Source of the DNA: Flagellimonas sp. HMM57 | GTDB taxonomy: Bacteria; Bacteroidota; Bacteroidia; Flavobacteriales; Flavobacteriaceae | NCBI RefSeq assembly: GCF_021390175.1 | Contig: NZ_CP090004.1 | Coordinates: forward strand, 2,905,001-2,969,000 | Direction: 5' to 3' | DNA length: 64,000 nt | Part shown: piece after piece, positions 58,801 to 64,000 of the stretch | Position numbering within the stretch: position 1 is the stretch's first letter | Layout: every line of letters begins with the position of its first letter | Translations under genes and position numbers: made by a program | Notes under the pieces: model-generated | Told to the model about the DNA's origin: nothing | What the model saw: only the letters and a program-made list of their open reading frames with translations | Database searches by the model: none

Positions 58801-61056
58801 TTAATCTATCGTAAATGTTCCAGTAAGTCCTTTTTGAGAATTAGTTCCCATCAGTACTCCAAACTCTCCGGGTTCAACCAAAAAATCATAAGAATGATTG
58901 TAAAATCCTAATTCTGCCTCGGTCAAGACCAGTGTTATTTTTTTTGTCTCACCTGCTGCTAAACTTACTTTCTCGAAGCCTTTTAGCTCTTTTACGGGTC
59001 TTGTTACGCTCGCAACCTTGTCATGTATGTAGAGTTGTACAACTTCTTCGCCATCTGACTCTCCACTATTTTTTACCATAACGGATACCTTAACATTTTT
59101 CTGGTCCGCTGTGTCAATTTCTAAATTCGAATATTCGAAAGTCGTATAACTTAAACCATGGCCAAAGGGAAATAAAGGCTCGTTTTTCTCATCACCATAA
59201 TGTGACCAAAACACGTTTGGCTCTGGGTTTGGCCTACCCGTACTAAAATGATTATAATAAATTGGTATCTGCCCAACACTTCTTGGAAACGTCATGGGCA
59301 GCTTTCCGCTTGGGTTGTTTTCACCAAACAGGGTTTTGGCAATAGCATTCCCTGTTTGGGTTCCCAATTGCCATGCCTCCAAAATAGAAGGGATGTTCTG
59401 GCCTTCCCAATCTATGGTCAACGGTCGACCGTTCATCAAAATTAATACAACATTTTGGTTTACTTTGTAAACCTCCTTTAAAAGTTGTAATTGCAATCCC
59501 GGTATCCCCAGTTTGGTACGGCTTCGGCCTTCACCACTTTGAAAACCGTGTTCTCCTAAAACCATAAGGACCACTTCGGATTCTTTTGCCAATGCAACAG
59601 CTTCTTCCATACCAGAAGTATCGGTTTCATTTACTTCGACCTCATTTAAGAAATTGGCGTCCTTGTTGAAGACTTTGGGTCCTCTACTATATTTAAAGTC
59701 TATACCTAATCCTGTTAATCCTTCCAATACCGAAACAGCTGTGTTGTTATCAGAACCAAGCCTCCAACTCCCCAAAGGACTGTTTTTATCATCTGCCAAT
59801 TCACCTATCACGGCTATTTTCTGTTGATTTTTTTGAAGCGGGAGTAAATCCCCTTCATTTTTTAAAAGAACGAGTGATTTCAGTGCTATATCTAAAACTC
59901 CTGCTTGATGGTCTTTGTGGTACAGTAATTCATTCTCCCTTTCCTCATCACAGTAGCGATAAGGGTCATCGAACAATCCTAGCTCAAACTTTACTCGTAA
60001 AATACGACGGACAGCATCATCTATGATTTTTTCATCGACCTTTCCTTCTTTTACATTTGCTACTAAATGGTTGACATAGGCGTAGGACTCCATATCCATG
60101 TCGGAACCCGCTTTTGCCCCTAGTTCGGCAGAATGTTTGAGGTCTTTGGCAAAACCATGAGGTGCCATTTCGCCAATAGAAGCCCAATCGGATACCACGA
60201 ATCCATCAAATTCCCACTTTCCTTTTAAAATATCTCTTTGTAAAAATGTATCACCTGTAACGGGGATTCCGTTGAGAATATTAAATCCGTTCATAAAAGT
60301 TCTTACACCTGCATCGACTGCCGCCTTAAAAGGTGGTAAAACGGTATTGAATAGGGTAGAGGTTCCAATGTCTACAGTGTTATATTCCTTACCAGCTTCG
60401 GCAAATCCGTAAGCGGCAAAATGCTTCGCACATGCTGCTATGGTATTGGGTTGGGACAAATCATCGCCTTGAAAACCTTTTACACGGGCCTTGGCAATTT
60501 GTGCCCCTAAATAAGGATCTTCTCCTCCACCTTCCATAACTCTTCCCCATCTGGGATCTCTTGATATATCTACCATTGGGGCAAATGTCCAGTTTAGCCC
60601 TACGGCAGAAGCTTCTGTCGCTGCAATTCTTGCGGAGTTCTTAATGGCCTCCAAATCCCAGCTTGCAGACTCGGCAAGAGGAATTGGAGCCAAGGTTTTG
60701 TGTCCATGTATAACATCGTAACCAAAAATTAGCGGTATGCCAAGTCGTGTTTCCTCAACTACTAATTTTTGTAATTTCCGTACTTCTTCGGCACCCGTTA
60801 CATTGAGCATGGAGCCGACAAGTCCTTTCTTAAGGTGTTCATATTTTGTTGCTGCATTGCCTCCTTGCGGAGCGGGACCGGTAACGTCCCAAAAACCATT
60901 GTATTGATTCATTTGCCCTACCTTTTCTTCTAAGGTCATAAGGCTTAACAATGAATCTACTCTTTGGTCGGTGGTATTCTCTTGCGCCATAACGGTGTAA
61001 TTGATGGGTGCAAAATAAAGGGAAATTATGCAAAGAACTTTTATCGAGTGTTTCAT
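58801..61056 (-). CDS. Beta-glucosidase, GH3 (BglX-like)
   Basis: A 751-residue exported enzyme with a signal peptide (VLCIISLYFAPINYTVMAQE). The GH3 N-terminal domain holds WTFAPMVDISRDPRWGRVME and the nucleophile Asp in FDGFVVSDWASIGEMAPHG. The C-terminal domain has VVLMVLGEHGFQSGEGRSRT and GKLPMTFPRSVGQIPIYYNH, and a fibronectin III-like domain (FEYSNLEIDTADQKNVKVSV) ends the protein. It removes terminal beta-glucose from oligosaccharides in the periplasm. It heads the GH3-SGNH-GH20 unit. Its start region is duplicated upstream. Confidence 0.95.
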   Translation of the reverse strand: MKHSIKVLCIISLYFAPINYTVMAQENTTDQRVDSLLSLMTLEEKVGQMNQYNGFWDVTGPAPQGGNAATKYEHLKKGLVGSMLNVTGAEEVRKLQKLVVEETRLGIPLIFGYDVIHGHKTLAPIPLAESASWDLEAIKNSARIAATEASAVGLNWTFAPMVDISRDPRWGRVMEGGGEDPYLGAQIAKARVKGFQGDDLSQPNTIAACAKHFAAYGFAEAGKEYNTVDIGTSTLFNTVLPPFKAAVDAGVRTFMNGFNILNGIPVTGDTFLQRDILKGKWEFDGFVVSDWASIGEMAPHGFAKDLKHSAELGAKAGSDMDMESYAYVNHLVANVKEGKVDEKIIDDAVRRILRVKFELGLFDDPYRYCDEERENELLYHKDHQAGVLDIALKSLVLLKNEGDLLPLQKNQQKIAVIGELADDKNSPLGSWRLGSDNNTAVSVLEGLTGLGIDFKYSRGPKVFNKDANFLNEVEVNETDTSGMEEAVALAKESEVVLMVLGEHGFQSGEGRSRTKLGIPGLQLQLLKEVYKVNQNVVLILMNGRPLTIDWEGQNIPSILEAWQLGTQTGNAIAKTLFGENNPSGKLPMTFPRSVGQIPIYYNHFSTGRPNPEPNVFWSHYGDEKNEPLFPFGHGLSYTTFEYSNLEIDTADQKNVKVSVMVKNSGESDGEEVVQLYIHDKVASVTRPVKELKGFEKVSLAAGETKKITLVLTEAELGFYNHSYDFLVEPGEFGVLMGTNSQKGLTGTFTID

Positions 61057-61205
61057 TTATATGCTTAAATGTTGAAAAATAGTTGATAGTATTTGAAAGT
61101 GGTGTAATTAATAGGTGCAAAATAAAGAGAAATAACGCAAAATTTTTTTATTGGTTGTTTCATTTATACACTCAAATGTTGAAAAATCATTGATAGTATT
61201 CGAAA
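60994..61205 (-). repeat. 107-bp tandem duplication of the GH3 promoter and signal-peptide region
   Basis: Unit 1 (60994-61098) covers the GH3 leader and first codons. Unit 2 (61101-61205) is a diverged copy 107 bp further upstream. In unit 2 an ATG at 61163 begins MKQPIKKFCVISLYFAPINY, almost the GH3 signal peptide (MKHSIKVLCIISLYFAPINY), then runs through unit 1's promoter to a stop after about 31 residues. Both copies keep TATAAATGAAACA-like leaders. Confidence 0.88.
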
Positions 61206-61269
61206 TTAAACCAAAAAACCATAACGTGCTAGTATTGTGTCTTTGTACTTTTAGTCAAAAATTAGATTG

Positions 61270-62043
61270 ATGAATTCTAGACCAGAACAATTAGAAGCTT
61301 TTGACCGTCTCTTAACGATAATGGATGAATTGCGGACACAGTGTCCTTGGGATAAAAAGCAGACCATGCAAACACTTCGTCATCTTACAATAGAAGAGAC
61401 TTACGAGCTTGGAGATGCGATTTTGGAGAATGATTTGGATGAGGTGAAAAAAGAGCTTGGGGATTTGTTGTTGCACATCGTGTTCTATGCTAAAATTGGT
61501 TCGGAAACCAGTGATTTTGATATTGCAGACGTTGCCAATGAAATTTGTGAAAAACTTATCAATAGACACCCACACATATATGGTGATGTTAAAGTAGCTG
61601 GTGAAGATGAGGTAAAGCAGAATTGGGAAGATATAAAACTAAAAGAAGGAAAGAAGAGCGTACTCCAAGGCGTGCCAAACAGTCTGCCAGCTTTGGTCAA
61701 AGCAAGCAGAATACAGGAAAAAGTGGCTGGTGTAGGCTTTGATTGGGAACGACCTGAACAAGTATTTGAGAAGGTAAAAGAAGAGCTTTCTGAGTTACAG
61801 GAAGAAGTAGAGAATGAAAACAAGGACAAAATAGAGGCTGAGTTTGGTGATGTGCTATTCTCCCTTGTCAATTATGCACGCTTTTTGAATATCAATCCAG
61901 AAAATGCATTAGAAAGAACCAATAAAAAATTTATAAAAAGATTTCAATATCTGGAAGCGAAAGCAAAGGAAGCCCAGAAATCTTTGAAAGATATGACCCT
62001 TGCTGAAATGGATATTTTTTGGGAAGAAGCAAAACTGTTATAA
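61270..62043 (+). CDS. mazG: Nucleoside triphosphate pyrophosphohydrolase
   Basis: A 257-residue enzyme from ATG 61270 (a TTG one codon earlier is also in frame). Two MazG domains are present: CPWDKKQTMQTLRHLTIEET with ExxE and ExxD ligands (YELGDAILENDLDEVKKELG), and EELSELQEEVENENKDKIEA with EFGDVLFSLVNYARFLNI. It hydrolyses non-canonical or excess NTPs to NMP and PPi. VGFDWERPEQVFEKVKEEL is the usual linker. It is divergent from the GH3 gene. Confidence 0.95.
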   Translation: MNSRPEQLEAFDRLLTIMDELRTQCPWDKKQTMQTLRHLTIEETYELGDAILENDLDEVKKELGDLLLHIVFYAKIGSETSDFDIADVANEICEKLINRHPHIYGDVKVAGEDEVKQNWEDIKLKEGKKSVLQGVPNSLPALVKASRIQEKVAGVGFDWERPEQVFEKVKEELSELQEEVENENKDKIEAEFGDVLFSLVNYARFLNINPENALERTNKKFIKRFQYLEAKAKEAQKSLKDMTLAEMDIFWEEAKLL

Positions 62044-62129
62044 TCTGATTTTTTTCAAAAAGTACTTTGTTTCAACTATTTAATATCTAGCTAATCCAGT
62101 TATCTTTACGCGCTTTTAAAATTCCAAAA

Positions 62130-63530
62130 TTGTTTCAACAATACACAAAAGAGTTTGCATACAACCTAAGGTTGGCATATCCCGTGATTTTAGGAATGCT
62201 AGGTCACACTTTCGTTGCCTTTGCGGACAATATTATGGTTGGGCAATTGGGGACAGCAGAATTGGCAGCTGTTTCATTGGGAAATAGTTTTGTATTTATA
62301 GCTATGTCCTTGGGAATTGGTTTTTCAACAGCAATTACACCTTTGGTTGCTGAAGCTGACGGCGCTGGTAACAAAGCTGATGGCAAAAGTGCATTAAAAC
62401 ACGGTCTGGTGCTATGCACACTATTGGGACTTTCGTTATTTGGAATCATCTTGCTTTGCAAACCTTTCTTGCATTACATGAAACAGCCTCCAGAAGTTGT
62501 GGAGTTGGCTATTCCCTATTTAGAGTTGGTAGCTTTTTCTTTGGTTCCGTTGATTATATTTCAGGCGTTCAAACAATTTTCTGAGGGACTTTCCCAAACA
62601 AAATATCCCATGTACGCTACCATTTTGGCCAATGTGATAAATATTACGCTCAATTACCTGTTGATATTTGGTTCTTTTGGATTTCCAAAATTAGGTATTG
62701 TTGGTGCTGCTATCGGAACCTTGGTATCTCGCTTTATCATGGTCGGCTATATTTGGTTTTTGTTGAAACAAAAAGAAAAATTCCAAATCTACGTTACCGG
62801 ATTCAATTTTAAGAATATCGAAAAGACGGTAATGAAAAAAATTATTAGCCTTGGTTTTCCTTCTGCTTTACAAATGTTTTTCGAAGTTGCCATTTTTACA
62901 GCTGCAATCTGGTTGAGCGGCGTTCTAGGTAAAAATGCGCAAGCTGCCAACCAAATTGCCTTAAACCTGAGTAGTATGACTTTTATGGTAGGTATGGGAT
63001 TAAGTGTCGCTGCGATGGTAAGGGTGGGCAACCAAAAAGGATTACAAGATTTTAAAGAACTTAGGAGAATTGCGGAATCTATATTTTTTCTAACGTTCTT
63101 ACTGGAAATTGTTTTTGCTGCTCTCTTTCTTATTGGAAGATATTGGTTGCCCACCATTTATTTGGATGTAGATGATATTGTAAATCAAATGGATAACTCA
63201 GAGGTAATCATTATAGCCGCCAAGCTGTTGTTCGTAGCTGCTTTTTTCCAAATTTCGGACGGAATACAGGTTGTGGTACTTGGCGCCTTGCGAGGCCTTC
63301 AAGATGTCAAGATTCCGACACTTATCACCTTTATAGCATATTGGTTGATTGGTTTTCCCGTTAGTTATTACTTTGGATTGTTCACCGAATTTAAAAGTGT
63401 GGGTATCTGGATGGGATTATTGTTAGGCCTTACCGCATCTGCGGTAATGTTGTATATTCGATTTAAATATCTTACAAAAAAGCTAATTCAAAATAAACAA
63501 GATTCCAGAATATTGGAATCCAACACGTAA
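62130..63530 (+). CDS. MATE-family efflux transporter
   Basis: A 466-residue membrane protein with 12 predicted helices in two similar halves. It starts with TTG at 62130: FQQYTKEFAYNLRLAYPVIL continues directly into helix 1 and no ATG is close by. GHTFVAFADNIMVGQLGTAE and LANVINITLNYLLIFGSFGF are family signatures. It exports cationic drugs or metabolites using a Na+ or H+ gradient; the substrate is not predictable. TATCTTTA at 62101-62108 could be its -7 box. Confidence 0.93.
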   Translation: MFQQYTKEFAYNLRLAYPVILGMLGHTFVAFADNIMVGQLGTAELAAVSLGNSFVFIAMSLGIGFSTAITPLVAEADGAGNKADGKSALKHGLVLCTLLGLSLFGIILLCKPFLHYMKQPPEVVELAIPYLELVAFSLVPLIIFQAFKQFSEGLSQTKYPMYATILANVINITLNYLLIFGSFGFPKLGIVGAAIGTLVSRFIMVGYIWFLLKQKEKFQIYVTGFNFKNIEKTVMKKIISLGFPSALQMFFEVAIFTAAIWLSGVLGKNAQAANQIALNLSSMTFMVGMGLSVAAMVRVGNQKGLQDFKELRRIAESIFFLTFLLEIVFAALFLIGRYWLPTIYLDVDDIVNQMDNSEVIIIAAKLLFVAAFFQISDGIQVVVLGALRGLQDVKIPTLITFIAYWLIGFPVSYYFGLFTEFKSVGIWMGLLLGLTASAVMLYIRFKYLTKKLIQNKQDSRILESNT

Positions 63531-63533
63531 CAA

Positions 63534-63761
63534 ATGGAATTACCTAAATTTCTTTTAGGCGACAATACAGATTATCCAAACTCAATTTTTATTGTCCACA
63601 CGGAATACCCTCGCTTTATTATCAACCTTGAAAATGATGAAGTGGAATGGTTGGAAGAGTTTTCTAAAGAAGACGAAAAGGAGTTGGCCGAGGAAGCAGA
63701 AAACTTGATTGAAGCTGCTACAGCATTTTACGATAGGGAAGTTTCCAGATATGACGAATAA
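63534..63761 (+). CDS. Small acidic conserved protein
   Basis: A 75-residue acidic protein (KFLLGDNTDYPNSIFIVHTE, then PRFIINLENDEVEWLEEFSK, and a Glu-rich helix EDEKELAEEAENLIEAATAF). No signal peptide or known domain. It starts 3 bp after the MATE stop and ends 2 bp before the PAP2 gene, so all three are probably on one transcript. Short proteins of this kind are conserved in Flavobacteriaceae next to PAP2 genes; function unknown. Confidence 0.75.
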   Translation: MELPKFLLGDNTDYPNSIFIVHTEYPRFIINLENDEVEWLEEFSKEDEKELAEEAENLIEAATAFYDREVSRYDE

Positions 63762-63763
63762 TC

Positions 63764-64000
63764 ATGTTGGAAGAAATCATAAGACTGGATAAAGAACTTT
63801 TTTTGTTCCTGAACGGATTGGGAACAGAAACTTGGGATGGCTTTTGGTTATTTATCACCCACAAGCTAAGTGCAATTCCGCTGTATGCATTATTGTTGTT
63901 TTTCACCTTCAAACATTTTGGGACCAAAAGAACAGTGATAGTGTTGGTCTTTGTGGCACTATTGATTACGGCTACAGATCAGTTGGCCAATTTCTTTAAA
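63764..64000 (+). CDS. PAP2-superfamily phosphatase, N-terminal part (cut by window edge)
   Basis: The first 79 residues are present, from ATG 63764 to the right edge. LDKELFLFLNGLGTETWDGF and WLFITHKLSAIPLYALLLFF form the typical start of bacterial PAP2 (undecaprenyl-diphosphatase or phosphatidic-acid phosphatase type) membrane proteins, followed by two hydrophobic segments. The catalytic motifs lie beyond the window. It follows the small acidic protein gene by 2 bp. Confidence 0.8.
   Translation, partial: MLEEIIRLDKELFLFLNGLGTETWDGFWLFITHKLSAIPLYALLLFFTFKHFGTKRTVIVLVFVALLITATDQLANFFK

Overview
The window is low-GC chromosomal DNA from a Bacteroidota bacterium, most likely a marine member of the Flavobacteriaceae. 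The signs are a T9SS type B sorting domain (gliding-motility C-terminal domain), a DUF4856-imelysin-HTTM-TonB receptor operon, DUF5606 and DUF6686 proteins, TTG starts, and -7 promoter boxes of the TAnnTTTG type. I see no rRNA, tRNA or CRISPR array.

Layout. 1-5.4 kb: an outer-membrane uptake operon. 5.4-12.7 kb: DUF6686, guaB, a DUF819 membrane protein, a thioredoxin-like protein, two related exported concanavalin-like proteins and an AraC regulator. 12.8-31.6 kb: a large accessory island. 31.7-48.8 kb: housekeeping and conserved genes (lysA, a LON-domain protein, sucC, hsp20, uvrB, a T9SS cargo protein, an ABC exporter, an NdpA-like protein, a pRiA4b-like gene with a frameshift, heme A synthase, cca, a YrdC-family protein). 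48.9-54.1 kb: a surface-glycan cluster with glf (UDP-galactopyranose mutase) and a WbbI-like galactofuranosyltransferase. 54.1-64 kb: dapD, ruvX, def, DUF5606, an amino-sugar/glucan hydrolase operon (GH20, SGNH, GH3), mazG, a MATE transporter, a small acidic protein and the start of a PAP2 gene.

The island at 12.8-31.6 kb is the main result. It looks like an integron-like cassette array that does not use a classical IntI integrase. A 273-residue tyrosine recombinase (30807-31628, + strand) sits at the right end and points away from a row of about 14 small units. Nearly all lead genes of these units lie on the minus strand. Adjacent units are separated by long imperfect palindromes, about 135 bp or about 200 bp long. 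Read on the + strand, each palindrome begins ...AACGGT and ends ...TTGTTNNN. The arms differ between palindromes, but their pairing is kept. The few bases outside each AAC/GTT edge are specific to the unit: the two ends of one unit are inverted copies of each other (for example GTTGTACAGC and GCTGTACAAC). That is what a circularised cassette with an attC-type site would give. The match is perfect for five of the six units nearest the recombinase, and perfect for every unit in the proximal 7 kb, and decays with distance. Most lead genes start 19-43 nt from the unit edge and have no visible promoter.

The cargo comprises a complete type II restriction-modification system, a putative PD-(D/E)XK nuclease with an XRE regulator and a SymE-like toxin, an AraC/GyrI regulator, a GNAT acetyltransferase, an FMN reductase, several SnoaL-like proteins, a Crp-like regulator with two matching TGTGA-N6-TCACA operators, an amidohydrolase, a YhdH-type reductase with an HxlR regulator, and several unknowns. 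An IS110-family (IS1111-like) element has inserted into one of the recombination sites, which parallels the IS1111-attC elements of true integrons.

Smaller observations: a 107-bp tandem duplication of the GH3 promoter and signal-peptide region, a poly-G frameshift in the pRiA4b-like gene, stacked hairpins in the TonB operon, and a small protein resembling one helix of COX1.
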